Shown one piece after another: positions 43,229-52,576 of a stretch of 64,000 bases of DNA. The stretch is from Streptomyces sp. cg36 (lineage in GTDB: Bacteria; Actinomycetota; Actinomycetes; Streptomycetales; Streptomycetaceae). The notes under the pieces were generated by a model. It was given only the letters and a program-made list of their open reading frames with translations, had not been told where the DNA came from and made no database searches. The stretch is taken from assembly GCF_041080675.1 (NCBI RefSeq), contig NZ_CP163520.1, forward strand, positions 2,232,001-2,296,000. Reading direction: 5' to 3'. The translations under genes were made by a program, and so were the position numbers. Position 1 is the first letter of the stretch. Each line of letters begins with the position of its first letter.

Positions 43229-43994
43229 GGGCGCCGCCGGGTGCCGGTACGCGTGCGAAGGCGCCCGAGCCGTCGACGCCGGACCAGCGGCCGAACGGCC
43301 AGCCGATCCAGTCGACCCGGCCCACCACGTGGTCGACGGGGACCATGCCGCCGCCCGGGGAGCCGAGGTGGTCGCGGGAGTCGCTGGAGCGGGAGCGGTG
43401 GTCGCCCAGGACGAACAGGGTGCCGTCGGGCACGACGATGTCGAAGGGCACCTGCGAGGGCGCGTCGCCCGGGTGCAGGTACTCCTCGGTCACCGGTGTC
43501 CCGTTCACCTGGACCCTCCCGCCCTTGTCGCAGCACACGACGCGGTCGCCGCCGACGCCGACGATCCGTTTCACGTACACGTTCCCCGCCGGCTCCGTCA
43601 GGCCCAGGGCCGCGACCGCTGAACGAACGGCCCTGCCCACCGGGTTCCCCTCCGGGGGTTCGTCGGTGAAGGAGCCCCGGCCGTCGAAGACGACGACGTC
43701 ACCGCGGGCGGGGTGGCCGCCGAAGCGGTAGGCCAGCTTGTTGACGAGGACCCGGTCGCCCACCTTGAGGGTGGGTTCCATGGAGCCGCTGGGGATGAGG
43801 AAGGGCTGGAGCACGAAGTGGCTGAGCAGCAGCACGAAGACGAGGCAGAGGGCGAACAGTGCCGCCGTCTTGCGCCAGGGCCCTTCGAGGGCGGTGGCGA
43901 GGGCGGGAAAACGCGCGGAGCGCGACCCCCGCTCCGGCCCCGGCTGAGGGGTGGAGGGAAGGTCGCGCTCCGTGTGCTGTGCTTCGGTGTCCAT
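43221..43994 (-). CDS. sipW: Type I signal peptidase SipW
   Basis: 257 residues. Single membrane anchor ALFALCLVFVLLLSHFVLQPF near residue 45, catalytic Ser in LIPSGSMEPTLKVGDRV, Lys in VYVKRIVGVGGDRVVCC, box E VLGDHRSRSSDSRDHL. No second membrane helix at the C terminus, unlike sipX/Y/Z. First of the four peptidase genes, 78 nt after rplS. It cleaves Sec and Tat signal peptides. Confidence 0.9.
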   Translation of the reverse strand: MDTEAQHTERDLPSTPQPGPERGSRSARFPALATALEGPWRKTAALFALCLVFVLLLSHFVLQPFLIPSGSMEPTLKVGDRVLVNKLAYRFGGHPARGDVVVFDGRGSFTDEPPEGNPVGRAVRSAVAALGLTEPAGNVYVKRIVGVGGDRVVCCDKGGRVQVNGTPVTEEYLHPGDAPSQVPFDIVVPDGTLFVLGDHRSRSSDSRDHLGSPGGGMVPVDHVVGRVDWIGWPFGRWSGVDGSGAFARVPAPGGAHG

Positions 43995-44072
43995 CGGGGG
44001 CAGAGCCTATCCGCCCGTCCTGTGGACCCGTACGCGAAGGTGGTGGGCCGGGGCCCGCCGGTGAGCCGGGGC

Positions 44073-44423
44073 TCAGTTGTCGCGCTTCTCCTTGATCTTC
44101 GCGGCCTTGCCGCGGAGCTCACGGAGGTAGTACAGCTTGGCGCGGCGGACGTCACCGCGGGTGACGAGCTCGATCTTCTCGAAGATCGGGGAGTTCACCG
44201 GGAAGGTGCGCTCGACGCCGACGGAGAAGGAGACCTTGCGGACCGTGAAGGTCTCGGAGACGCCCGAGCCCTGACGGCGGATGACGACGCCCTTGAACTG
44301 CTGGATACGGGAGCGGTTGCCCTCGATGACGCGGACGTGCACGTTGACGGTGTCACCCGGGCGGAAGGCCGGGACGTCGGAGCGCAGCGTGGCCGCGTTG
44401 ACGGAGTCGAGCAGGTGCGACAT
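44073..44423 (-). CDS. rplS: 50S ribosomal protein L19
   Basis: 116 residues from ATG 44423 (AGGAAG upstream), the normal Streptomyces length. Motifs: [46 protein letters not shown] and [15 protein letters not shown]. Located at the 30S-50S interface. Usual order rpsP-khpA-rimM-trmD-rplS; 160 nt after trmD, with a small CCCCTG/CAGGGG hairpin (44544-44558) in the gap. Confidence 0.96.
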   Translation of the reverse strand: MSHLLDSVNAATLRSDVPAFRPGDTVNVHVRVIEGNRSRIQQFKGVVIRRQGSGVSETFTVRKVSFSVGVERTFPVNSPIFEKIELVTRGDVRRAKLYYLRELRGKAAKIKEKRDN

Positions 44424-44583
44424 GTGTGTCTGCTTCCTCGCCGATGCCACAGGTCATCGGCAGTTCGAAATGATGTGATGGGTGCCGTTCGCGCCGGACC
44501 GCCTCGGGGCGACTCCCGCGAGTGCGGGGAACGCGTGCCCTTCCCCCTGTGGCAGGGGCCTGGTCCGGGCGTACAGCAGCTGC

Positions 44584-45405
44584 TTATTCTTCCACGTCCT
44601 GGGGCCTGCGCCAAAATCGGCCGCCCGGCTCCGGGGACCAGCCCATGATCGAGAGCAGTTCGCGGTCCTTCTTGTCGAAGGCGGACGCCTCGCAGCGCTC
44701 GATCAGGTCGGGCCGGTTGAGGGCGGTGCGCCGGAACGCCTCGTCCCGCCGCCAGCGGGCGATCTTGCCGTGGTGGCCGGAGAGGAGGACGTCCGGGATG
44801 CCGCGCCCGCGCCACTCGGGGGGCTTGGTGTAGACGGGGCCCTCCAGCAGGTTGGCCATGGCGCCGGGGGCGAAGGAGTCGTCGCGGTGGGACTCGGCGT
44901 TGCCGAGGACGCCGGGCAGCAGCCGGGCGACGGCCTCGGTGACGACGAGGACGGCGGCTTCCCCGCCCGCCAGGACGTAGTCGCCGATGGACACCTCGTA
45001 CACGGGCATGCGGGTGGCGTACTCGTCCGTGACGCGGCGGTCGATGCCCTCGTAGCGCGCGGGTGTGAAGATCAGCCACGGCTTGGCGGAGAGCTCGACG
45101 GCGAGTTCCTGGGTGAAGGGGCGTCCGCTGGGGGTGGGGACGACCAGGACGGGGCCGTGCGCCCCGGCCTCGTAGCCGTCGGCCAGCGCGTCGTCCAGGC
45201 AGGCGCCCCAGGGCTCGGTCTTCATGACCATGCCGGGGCCGCCGCCGTAGGGGGTGTCGTCGACCGTGTTGTGCCGGTCGTGGGTCCACTCGCGCAGGTC
45301 GTGGACGTGGACGTCGAGCTGTCCGCGCGCGCGTGCCTTGCCGACGAGGGAGACGTTCAGCGGTTCCAGGTACTCGGGGAAGATCGTGACGACGTCGAGC
45401 CGCAT
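44584..45405 (-). CDS. trmD: tRNA (guanine37-N1)-methyltransferase
   Basis: 273 residues. SPOUT trefoil-knot enzyme: VTIFPEYLEPLNVSL, DDTPYGGGPGMVMK, SIGDYVLAGGEAAVLV, VIGN-like PGVLGNAESHRDDSF and YTKPPEWRG. Methylates G37 of tRNAs reading CNN codons to prevent +1 slippage. ATGA overlap with rimM. Slightly longer than E. coli TrmD with a standard C-terminal helical domain. Confidence 0.95.
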   Translation of the reverse strand: MRLDVVTIFPEYLEPLNVSLVGKARARGQLDVHVHDLREWTHDRHNTVDDTPYGGGPGMVMKTEPWGACLDDALADGYEAGAHGPVLVVPTPSGRPFTQELAVELSAKPWLIFTPARYEGIDRRVTDEYATRMPVYEVSIGDYVLAGGEAAVLVVTEAVARLLPGVLGNAESHRDDSFAPGAMANLLEGPVYTKPPEWRGRGIPDVLLSGHHGKIARWRRDEAFRRTALNRPDLIERCEASAFDKKDRELLSIMGWSPEPGGRFWRRPQDVEE

Positions 45406-46007
45406 CAGTTCCGGGCCCCGTCGGTCTCGGACCCGTCGGCCCCGGCGGTCCCGCTCGCGTCGTCCTCGGCCGCGTCCCGGGCGGAGGCGATGACCGCCCG
45501 GTCGTCGATCAGGCCGGGGGGCGGGTCGATGACGGCCCGCTGCTCCTCCAGGTCGATCTCGGTGACGATCTCCTCGACGAAGGGGATCATGACCTCGGTG
45601 CCGTCGGGCCGCTCGACGATGAACAGGTCCTGGGACGGCAGGTGCGAGATCTCGGTGATCCGGCCGATCCCGGTGCCGTCGGCGAGGACCACGTCGAGGT
45701 CGATGAGCTGGTGGTCGTAGTACTCGTCCTCCTCCTCGGGCAGCTCGTCGGGGTCGACGTCGGCGATGAGGAGGGTGTTGCGCAGCGCCTCGGCGGAGGT
45801 GCGGTCGCGCACGCCCTCGAAGCGCAGCAGCAGCCGGCCGCTGTGGACGCGGCCGGTCTCGATGGTGAGGGGCCCGGTGGCGGCCGGGTCGGTGGCCAGG
45901 ACGGCGCCGGGCGAGAGCCGCAGCTCGGGCTCGTCAGTGCGCACCTCGACGGTGACCTCGCCCTTGATGCCGTGGGCGCGGCCGATCCGCGCGACTACCA
46001 GCTGCAC
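45405..46007 (-). CDS. rimM: 16S rRNA-processing protein RimM
   Basis: 200 residues from GTG 46007 (AGGAG about 11 nt upstream; the TTG at 46016 lies too close to it). N-terminal beta-barrel: [21 protein letters not shown], then the PRC-barrel region with [12 protein letters not shown] and [20 protein letters not shown] 25-residue acidic Asp/Ala-rich tail follows. Helps 30S head maturation together with S19. Confidence 0.94.
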   Translation of the reverse strand: MQLVVARIGRAHGIKGEVTVEVRTDEPELRLSPGAVLATDPAATGPLTIETGRVHSGRLLLRFEGVRDRTSAEALRNTLLIADVDPDELPEEEDEYYDHQLIDLDVVLADGTGIGRITEISHLPSQDLFIVERPDGTEVMIPFVEEIVTEIDLEEQRAVIDPPPGLIDDRAVIASARDAAEDDASGTAGADGSETDGARN

Positions 46008-46144
46008 GTCGTTCAACTCTCCTGTCGGGACCTACGGGGCTGCGCGGGCCGGGGAAACGGCTCCGCAGACGACTGCGGGCCGGGGAGGGCGCATGGCCCT
46101 CCCCGGCCCGAGCCGGCGCATCTACGGTAAAACGACCAACTTTG

Positions 46145-46384
46145 TCAGTGGACCTGGTCCACGTCGACGAGGTCGACGCGGATGCCACGGCCACCGATGG
46201 CGCCCACGACGGTCCGCAGGGCGCGGGCGGTGCGGCCGTTGCGGCCGATCACCTTGCCGAGGTCGTCGGGGTGGACCCGGACCTCCAGCACGCGCCCACG
46301 GCGCAGGTTGCGCGAGGCGACCTGCACGTCGTCGGGGTTGTCGACGATGCCCTTCACGAGGTGCTCAAGAGCCTCCTCGAGCAT
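46145..46384 (-). CDS. khpA: KH-domain RNA-binding protein KhpA
   Basis: 79 residues. A single type II KH domain: HLVKGIVDNPDDVQV, VRVHPDDLGKVIGRNGRTARALRTVV (GxxG loop as GRNG). Homologues pair with KhpB/Jag in other Gram-positives and bind many transcripts and rRNA. Located 2 nt after rpsP, 137 nt before rimM. Confidence 0.94.
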   Translation of the reverse strand: MLEEALEHLVKGIVDNPDDVQVASRNLRRGRVLEVRVHPDDLGKVIGRNGRTARALRTVVGAIGGRGIRVDLVDVDQVH

Positions 46385-46386
46385 GC

Positions 46387-46827
46387 TCAGGCCTCGGTCG
46401 ACTCGGCGGCGTCGGCCGGAGCCTCGTCCGCCTTCTTGTCAGCCTTCTTGGCCTTGGGGGTGATGGCCTCACCCTTGGCGTCGTCGCCCTCGAGGGCCTT
46501 GGCGAACTCGTCGAAGGAGCGGCGCTTGCTCTCCTTCGTCTCCGGCTGCAGCAGCGGCGCGGGGGCCGGGAGGCCCTTGTGCGCCTGCCAGTCGCCGGTC
46601 AGCTTGAGGATGGCGAGCACGGCCTCGGTGGGCTGGGCGCCGACCGACAGCCAGTACTGCGCACGCTCGGCGTTGACCTCGATGCGCGACGGGTTGTACG
46701 TCGGGTGGTAGATACCGATCTCTTCGATCGCGCGACCGTCACGGCGGGTGCGGGCGTCGGCGACGACGATGCGGTAGTGCGGCTGGCGAATCTTGCCGAG
46801 GCGCTTGAGCTTGATCTTGACTGCCAC
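46387..46827 (-). CDS. rpsP: 30S ribosomal protein S16
   Basis: 146 residues from GTG 46827. Core: [50 protein letters not shown]. The tail of about 55 residues is Lys/Ala/Glu-rich ([15 protein letters not shown]), as in other Streptomyces, compared with an 80-residue E. coli protein. A CACAAT -10-like sequence lies at 46968-46963 on the reverse strand, upstream of the gene. Confidence 0.95.
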   Translation of the reverse strand: MAVKIKLKRLGKIRQPHYRIVVADARTRRDGRAIEEIGIYHPTYNPSRIEVNAERAQYWLSVGAQPTEAVLAILKLTGDWQAHKGLPAPAPLLQPETKESKRRSFDEFAKALEGDDAKGEAITPKAKKADKKADEAPADAAESTEA

Positions 46828-46990
46828 TGGAGTGGTGTCTCCTGGTCTTGACGTGGTGGGGCACAACGGGATGCCACGTGGGGTTGCGGTACTCGGAGTG
46901 CCCGATGGACGCGTCAGCCGGAGGAGAGAGGGGTCCTTTGCGGCTGTCGAGTACAGCTGTCCATTGTGCCACATGCCGGGGCCGGGCATG

Positions 46991-47015
46991 CCGGGGGTCC
47001 GTGGGGCACCCCCGG
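46991..47015 (-). terminator. 8-bp stem-loop after the SprT-like gene
   Basis: CCGGGGGT (46991-46998) and ACCCCCGG (47008-47015) with a 9-nt loop, about 70 nt after the SprT-like stop codon and before the rpsP promoter region. Confidence 0.5.
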
Positions 47016-47084
47016 TACGGCGCACCCGCGTGTCCGCGCCGTGCCCGGGCCCGCGCCGCCCCCGTGCGGCGACCGGCCCGGGGG

Positions 47085-47678
47085 TCAGCTCGCCGCGGCC
47101 ACGACCTCGGGGATCCGGAAGGGTTTGCCGCAGCCGCCGCAGACGATGGGCGCCTGGGCGAGCACGGACGGGACGACGCGCACATTGCGGCCGCAGTCGC
47201 AGACCGCCTTGACGCGGACTCCCCCGCCGGAGGAGCCGTGCCGGGCGGCGGGGCCCCGGAAGGAGCGCTTGGTGTCGGCGGCGGTGGCCACGGTGTGTGC
47301 CTTGAGCGCGCGCTGGAGCCGTTCCATGGTGGGCCGGTAGCGGCGCCTCGCCTCCGGGTTCAGGGCGACCAGGGAGAAACCGCTGCTGGGGTGCGGCTCC
47401 TCCGGATGGTCGAGTCCTAGCTCCTCGGCGATGGCCAGGAATCTGCGGTTGTGGTAGCGGCCGGCCCGGGATGTGTCGCGGACACCCCGGGCGGCGGCAA
47501 TGCCGTGGACTGCTTCGTGGAGCAGTCGCTCGAAGGAGAGCTCGGCGCCGCAGGCGGACGAGGACTCTCCGATCAGGGACTCGGGCGCGGCAAGGTCGGG
47601 CAGCTCGGGGTGGTACCGCTGAATGTCGGCCCACGCCTGTGCCAGCTCTGCGGCGAGAACAGGTGGTGTCGTGCTCAC
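47085..47678 (-). CDS. SprT-like zinc metalloprotein
   Basis: 197 residues. Helical N terminus, then [14 protein letters not shown] with the HExxH zinc motif (His54, Glu55, His58), a later [17 protein letters not shown] region with a further His, and a C-terminal zinc-ribbon-like pattern: CDCGR ... CGGCGKPF. HExxH plus zinc ribbon is the SprT/Spartan layout, a family that includes proteases for DNA-protein crosslinks. Function here is inferred. Lies between rpsP and proS as an isolated gene. Confidence 0.8.
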   Translation of the reverse strand: MSTTPPVLAAELAQAWADIQRYHPELPDLAAPESLIGESSSACGAELSFERLLHEAVHGIAAARGVRDTSRAGRYHNRRFLAIAEELGLDHPEEPHPSSGFSLVALNPEARRRYRPTMERLQRALKAHTVATAADTKRSFRGPAARHGSSGGGVRVKAVCDCGRNVRVVPSVLAQAPIVCGGCGKPFRIPEVVAAAS

Positions 47679-47711
47679 GTCGTGACAACGAGCCGGAGTG
47701 CCCCGGTGTTC

Positions 47712-47867
47712 CTATTCCGGGGCATCCCAAATAATTTGCACGTACCCGTCAGTTGCCGTTGATGCGTCCGGACGAGGGCGGGTGCGCTGATCTGCGGAGA
47801 AGCCGCACAGCTCGCACCAAGGTAGTACGTAGCGGCGTGTACGCCCCGGCGCGTAGATGATGTCCAC
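47712..47867 (-). CDS. Small unknown protein (about 51 residues)
   Basis: From GTG 47867 (AGGAA 9 nt upstream), or TTG 47900 for 62 residues. Reads [22 protein letters not shown] with a CxxC pair, then a Thr/Pro/Asp-rich part and [10 protein letters not shown]. Codon third positions include A/T more often than its neighbours. It occupies the gap between proS and the SprT-like gene. I do not recognise it; conservation would decide whether it is real. Confidence 0.4.
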   Translation of the reverse strand: MDIIYAPGRTRRYVLPWCELCGFSADQRTRPRPDASTATDGYVQIIWDAPE

Positions 47868-47939
47868 GCGCCGGGGTTCCTGGGATCGGCCGTCGCGCAA
47901 GGGGCGTTTTCGGCCGACGAGGACTGGCCAGGCGTCCGC

Positions 47940-49352
47940 TCAGTAGGAGCGGGCGACGATCGCGACGGTACCGGGGGCGTCGTCGGCGTCGGGGACCGAC
48001 CCGTCCTCGGCGACCAGGCACCGTACGGTCACGGCCTGCTCGGCCAGCTTGGCCTCGCCCTCGGCGCCCAGCGTCGCCCACGGGATGCGCGCCCAGCCGC
48101 CGGCGGTGGCGGCCTCGGCTGCCTCCTCCAGGGTGGTGACGTCGCTGGTGCGGGACTCGCGGCGCTCACGGGACTCGCGCAGCAGCTGCGCCTGGTCCTC
48201 TTCGAGGACCTTGGGCAGCAGTTCGCCGAGCGCGTCGATGGAGACGGACTCCTTGCCGCCGGGGATGCGGCGGGCCAGCATCGCGGTGCCGGCCTCCAGG
48301 TCGCGCGGGCCGATCTCGATGCGCACCGGTACGCCCTTGAGCTCCCAGTCCACCGCGCGGCGGCCGAACGGGGTGTCCACCCGGTCGTCGACCTGGACGC
48401 GGATGCCCAGCGCCTTGAGGCGGTCGCCGAGCTCGCGGACCTTGGCCACGGCCTCGTCGCCCTTGATCGCCATGACGACGACCTGGACGTGGGCCAGGCG
48501 CGGCGGCACCCGCAGGCCGTTGTCGTCGCCGTGCGACATGATCAGACCGCCGACCATGCGGGTGGAGACGCCCCAGGAGGTCTGCCAGACGAGCTCCTGC
48601 TTGCTGTCCTTGGACAGGTACTGGGTGTTGAACGCCTTGGCGAAGTTGGTGCCGAGCTCGTGGCTGGTGCCCATCTGGAGGGCCTTGCCGTCGCCCATCA
48701 TGCCTTCGAGCGTGAGGGTGTTGATGGCGCCGGCGAACCGCTCCTTGGGCGTCTTGCGGCCGAGGACCACGTCGATGCCCAGGACGTTGATCATGAAGTC
48801 CGCGTAGACGTCCTTGTGGATGCGCGCCGCGTAGTCGCGGGCGTCCTCGTAGGTGGCGTGCGCGGTGTGGCCCTCCTGCCAGAGGAACTCACTCGTACGG
48901 AGGAAGACGCGCGGGCGCATCTCCCAACGGACCACGTTGGCCCACTGGTTGATGAGCAGCGGCAGGTCCCGGTAGCTCTGCACCCACTTCGAGAAGTAGT
49001 CGTTGATGATCGTCTCGGAGGTGGGGCGCACCACGACGGGCTCTTCGAGCTCCTTGCCGCCGCCGTGCGTGACGACCGCGAGCTCGGGGGCGAAGCCCTC
49101 GACGTGCTCGGCCTCACGGGTCAGGTAGGACTGCGGGATGAACAGCGGGAAGTACGCGTTCTGGGCGCCCGCGTCCTTGATGCGCGCGTCCATCTCCTGC
49201 TGCATCCGCTCCCACAGGCCGTAGCCGTACGGCCGGATCACCATGGTGCCGCGCACCGGACCGTTGTCCGCGAGCTCGGCCTTGTTGATCAGATCCTGGT
49301 ACCAGCGGGGGAAGTCTTCCGCCTGGGGCGTGAGAACGGGTGCCTTTGCCAT
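47940..49352 (-). CDS. proS: Prolyl-tRNA synthetase
   Basis: 470 residues from ATG 49352. Short archaeal/eukaryal-type ProRS without the INS editing domain: DFPRWYQDLINKAELADNGPVRGTMVIRPYG in outline, motif 2 region RTSEFLWQEGHTAH, anticodon-binding PPRLAHVQVVV and GDRLKALGIRVQVDDR. Charges tRNA-Pro. Divergent from the methyltransferase gene. Some Streptomyces carry a second ProRS; only one is here. Confidence 0.94.
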   Translation of the reverse strand: MAKAPVLTPQAEDFPRWYQDLINKAELADNGPVRGTMVIRPYGYGLWERMQQEMDARIKDAGAQNAYFPLFIPQSYLTREAEHVEGFAPELAVVTHGGGKELEEPVVVRPTSETIINDYFSKWVQSYRDLPLLINQWANVVRWEMRPRVFLRTSEFLWQEGHTAHATYEDARDYAARIHKDVYADFMINVLGIDVVLGRKTPKERFAGAINTLTLEGMMGDGKALQMGTSHELGTNFAKAFNTQYLSKDSKQELVWQTSWGVSTRMVGGLIMSHGDDNGLRVPPRLAHVQVVVMAIKGDEAVAKVRELGDRLKALGIRVQVDDRVDTPFGRRAVDWELKGVPVRIEIGPRDLEAGTAMLARRIPGGKESVSIDALGELLPKVLEEDQAQLLRESRERRESRTSDVTTLEEAAEAATAGGWARIPWATLGAEGEAKLAEQAVTVRCLVAEDGSVPDADDAPGTVAIVARSY

Positions 49353-49517
49353 GGCGCGAATGGTACGGGCCCAGGGGCCCCGAACGTGAATCGCCCTCCC
49401 TCTGGACGCGACCGCGGATGCGGAGTTCCCTGGCATACGGGGGGAGTGCGACCGCACGTGCACGGGGGCTGTCATTCAGCGCACGGCTGACCTCTTCTGC
49501 GGATTGGGGCGCTTTCC

Positions 49518-50360
49518 ATGACACCTACGCTCGTCCGGCAACCGTTCCTGGCGGCCTCCGCCACGCCCGCGCGTGCGTGTGCACGCGCGCGTGACTGGGC
49601 GGAGATCCAGGAACGCATGCTGGTACCGCTCCATGAAGCGGTGTACGAGCGGCTGGAGGTGGGACCCGCCACCCGGCTGCTCGGCCTGGACTGCGGCTCC
49701 GGGCTCGCCCTGGTGCTCGCGGCGGCCCGCGGCGCCCGGGTGACGGGCCTGGACGGGCGGCCCGAGCAGCTGGCGCTGGCCCGGGAGCGGCTGCTGCCGC
49801 CGGGGCTGTGGGGCGGTGGCCGCGACGGTGGCGCGCTGCTCGTCGAGGGCGGGCCCGAGGCGCTCGCGGGCCGGTCCGCGCGGCCGTACGACGTGGTGTA
49901 CGCCCTGGAGCCGGTCGGCTGCGCCGCGGGGGACGACGAGGACCTGGCGGCGGCCCTCGGCCCGGTGGTGGGGCTGGCCGGGCACGGCGGCGCGGTGGTG
50001 CTGGCGGGCTGGGGTCCGCCGGAACGCTGCGCCACCTCGGCGGTGCTGCGGGTGGCGAGCCGGCTGAGCGAGGCGCCGCGCTGGCGGCCGAGCGGTCGCG
50101 ACGACCTGGAGGACGTGGCGGCGCGGGCGGGACTGAGGCCCGACGGGTCGGGGCGGGTGGCGTGCCCGTTCGGCTACGCGGACCTGGAGAGCGCGGTGCG
50201 CGGGCTGCTGTCGACGGGCCTGTTCGACGCGGCGGCCCGGGCCACCGACCAGGTGCAGGTGGAGAAGGAGCTGACGGAGGCCCTGCACCCGTATCTGCGC
50301 GAGGACGGCACGGTGTGGATGGCGAACGTGTTCCGGTATCTGATCGCGCGCACGCCGTGA
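49518..50360 (+). CDS. SAM-dependent methyltransferase-like protein
   Basis: 280 residues. Class I fold: motif I LLGLDCGSGLALVLAAARGARVTGLDG (GxGxG replaced by DCGSGLA), then RPEQLALARERLL, AYALEPVG-like YALEPVGCAAG, and a C-terminal helical part with VEKELTEALHPYL. Substrate unknown. It is convergent with ftsH; both stop codons sit inside one inverted repeat. An early ATG at 49518 is the only plausible start. Confidence 0.82.
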   Translation: MTPTLVRQPFLAASATPARACARARDWAEIQERMLVPLHEAVYERLEVGPATRLLGLDCGSGLALVLAAARGARVTGLDGRPEQLALARERLLPPGLWGGGRDGGALLVEGGPEALAGRSARPYDVVYALEPVGCAAGDDEDLAAALGPVVGLAGHGGAVVLAGWGPPERCATSAVLRVASRLSEAPRWRPSGRDDLEDVAARAGLRPDGSGRVACPFGYADLESAVRGLLSTGLFDAAARATDQVQVEKELTEALHPYLREDGTVWMANVFRYLIARTP

Positions 50361-50391
50361 ACGGCCGCGGCGCGGGCGGTGCCCGGCCGGT

Positions 50392-52308
50392 TCACTCCTC
50401 GTGCTTGCGCAGGCGGGGGATGCCCGCCGCCTCGTAGGCGGCCTCCTCCTCCAGCGTCTCGTTCTTCAGGAGCGCCTCGGCCAGCGCGTCGAGCTTGGGG
50501 CGGTTGTCGCGCAGCAGCTGGCAGGCGCGCGCGTAGCACTCGTCCACGATGCGGCGCATCTCCAGGGCGATGGTGTCCAGGGTCTCGGGCGCCGCCGCCA
50601 GCCCGTACGCCTGCTGGATGTCGCCGGGCAGCGCGGCCAGCGGGCCGACCTTCTCGCTCATGCCCCAGCGGGCGACCATCCCGCGCGCGAGGTTGGTGAC
50701 CTGCTCCAGGTCGTTCTCGGCGCCGGTGGTGATGACGTCGAAGACGACGTGCTCGGCCGCCATGCCGCCGAGGGCGCCGATGATGCGCCCGCGCAGATAG
50801 TCCTCGGTGTACGCGTACTTGTCGGCGTCCGGGGTGGACAGCGTCACGCCTAGCGCCCTGCCCCGGGGCACGATGGTGATCTTGCGTACGGGGTCGGCCC
50901 CCGGCTGGAGCATGCCGAGCAGGGCGTGGCCGCTCTCGTGGTAGGCGGTGCGGCGCCGCTCCTCCTCGGGCATGACCAGCGGGCGCTCGGCGCCGAGCTG
51001 CACCTTCTCCAGGGCGTCGGAGAGGTCGGTGCGGGTGACCTCGCGCCGGCGGCGCTTGACGGCGAGCAGCGCGGCCTCGTTGGCGAGGTTGGCGAGCTCG
51101 GCGCCGGTCATGCCGGGGGTGGTGCGGGCCAGCTGGGCGAGGTCGACGTCGCCCGCCATCGGGATCTCCCGGGTGTGGATCTTCAAGATGGCTTCGCGGC
51201 CACCCCGGTCGGGCGGGCTGACCTGCACGATCCGGTCGAATCTGCCGGGCCGGGTGAGCGCCGGGTCCAGGACGTCGGCCCGGTTGGTGGCGGCGATGAC
51301 GACGACGCCCTCGGAGCCGGAGAAGCCGTCCATCTCGGTGAGGATCTGGTTGAGGGTCTGCTCGCGCTCGTCGTGTCCGCCCATGCCGGCGCCGCCGCCG
51401 CGGGCCCGGCCGATGGTGTCGATCTCGTCGATGAAGATGATGGCGGGGGCGACCTTGCGGGCCTCGGCGAACAGTTCGCGGACCCGGGAGGCGCCGACGC
51501 CCACGATCATCTCGATGAACTCGGACGCCGAGGCGGAGAAGAACGGCACGCCCGCCTCGCCCGCGACGGCCCGCGCGAGGAGCGTCTTGCCGGTGCCGGG
51601 CGGGCCCGCGAGCAGCACGCCGCCGGGCATCCGGGCGCCCATCTCGCGGTAGGCGGCGGGGTTCTTGAGGAAGTCGACGACGTCGTTGAGTTCGCCCTCG
51701 ACCTCGTCGATCCCGGCGACGTCCTCGAACGTGGTGCGTTTGTCCTCGGTGAGCTCGACGGGTTTGGGCGGCGCCTTGCGGCCCAGCATGCCGCCGCCCA
51801 TCCCGGCGCTCATCCGGCGGGCGATGAACAGCCACAGCACGACGAGCAGCAGCATCGGGGCGAGCGAGATCAGCAGGTTGGCCAGGAAGCTGCGGTGCTC
51901 GACGACGGGCTGGGCGGTGACCGTGACGTTCTGCTTGGTCAGCTGCGCCCACAGGTCGTCGTCGGCGAAGGTGGGGCGCTGGGTGGTGAACTTGGTGTAC
52001 TTCTCGCCGCCGCCCGGCACCTCCTGGGAGGTCTTGAGCTGGCCCTGGATCGCGTCGCCCTTGGCGTAGATCTTCTCCACGTTCCCGGCCGCGACCTGCT
52101 TGCTGAACTCGGTGTACGACAGCGTGGGCTCGTTGCCCTCGTTGAAGAACGACAGGATCAGGTTGGTGATCAGGTAGACCACCAGCGCGGTGAGGATCAG
52201 GCCGCCCCAGCCCCCGGGCATCTTCCGCTTGGGCGGGGGCGGCGGAGGCGCGCCCTCGGAGCGCCACGGCTGGTCGGGGCGGTCTCGCGGGGGTACGGGA
52301 CTGGGCAC
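50392..52308 (-). CDS. ftsH: ATP-dependent zinc metalloprotease FtsH
   Basis: 638 residues from GTG 52308. Pro-rich cytoplasmic start, membrane helix [19 protein letters not shown], extracytoplasmic domain, second helix [22 protein letters not shown] core with Walker [27 protein letters not shown], then HESGHALLG (HExxH). Degrades membrane and regulatory proteins as a hexamer. Single gene downstream of ffh, on the same strand but beyond a hairpin. Confidence 0.95.
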   Translation of the reverse strand: MPSPVPPRDRPDQPWRSEGAPPPPPPKRKMPGGWGGLILTALVVYLITNLILSFFNEGNEPTLSYTEFSKQVAAGNVEKIYAKGDAIQGQLKTSQEVPGGGEKYTKFTTQRPTFADDDLWAQLTKQNVTVTAQPVVEHRSFLANLLISLAPMLLLVVLWLFIARRMSAGMGGGMLGRKAPPKPVELTEDKRTTFEDVAGIDEVEGELNDVVDFLKNPAAYREMGARMPGGVLLAGPPGTGKTLLARAVAGEAGVPFFSASASEFIEMIVGVGASRVRELFAEARKVAPAIIFIDEIDTIGRARGGGAGMGGHDEREQTLNQILTEMDGFSGSEGVVVIAATNRADVLDPALTRPGRFDRIVQVSPPDRGGREAILKIHTREIPMAGDVDLAQLARTTPGMTGAELANLANEAALLAVKRRRREVTRTDLSDALEKVQLGAERPLVMPEEERRRTAYHESGHALLGMLQPGADPVRKITIVPRGRALGVTLSTPDADKYAYTEDYLRGRIIGALGGMAAEHVVFDVITTGAENDLEQVTNLARGMVARWGMSEKVGPLAALPGDIQQAYGLAAAPETLDTIALEMRRIVDECYARACQLLRDNRPKLDALAEALLKNETLEEEAAYEAAGIPRLRKHEE

Positions 52309-52479
52309 GCTGCTCTCCTCTGGCCGGTACGGCGATTATCGGAGAGCGGACAGAGCGGGGCATTCCGGGTGGGCCGATGGGGCCGTTCGGGGGTGGACGG
52401 GTACGGCCTGGCAGGGCCGGGGGCGGCTGGGCGCGGGCGGATGCGGCCGGGGGCGGATGCCGGCGGGTGCGCGGACGCG

Positions 52480-52515
52480 GAAGGACCCGCGGCCGGTACG
52501 GCTCGCGGGTCCTTC
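52480..52515 (-). terminator. 12-bp stem-loop after ffh
   Basis: GAAGGACCCGCG (52480-52491) pairs perfectly with CGCGGGTCCTTC (52504-52515), 12-nt loop, about 60 nt after the ffh stop. It also lies within the likely ftsH promoter region (52309-52576), which holds nothing else I can support. Confidence 0.7.
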
Positions 52516-52576
52516 GCGACACACCTGGAGCGCCTCCCGTACGCCGCGCACACGGCGTACGGAGACCGTCCGCGGG

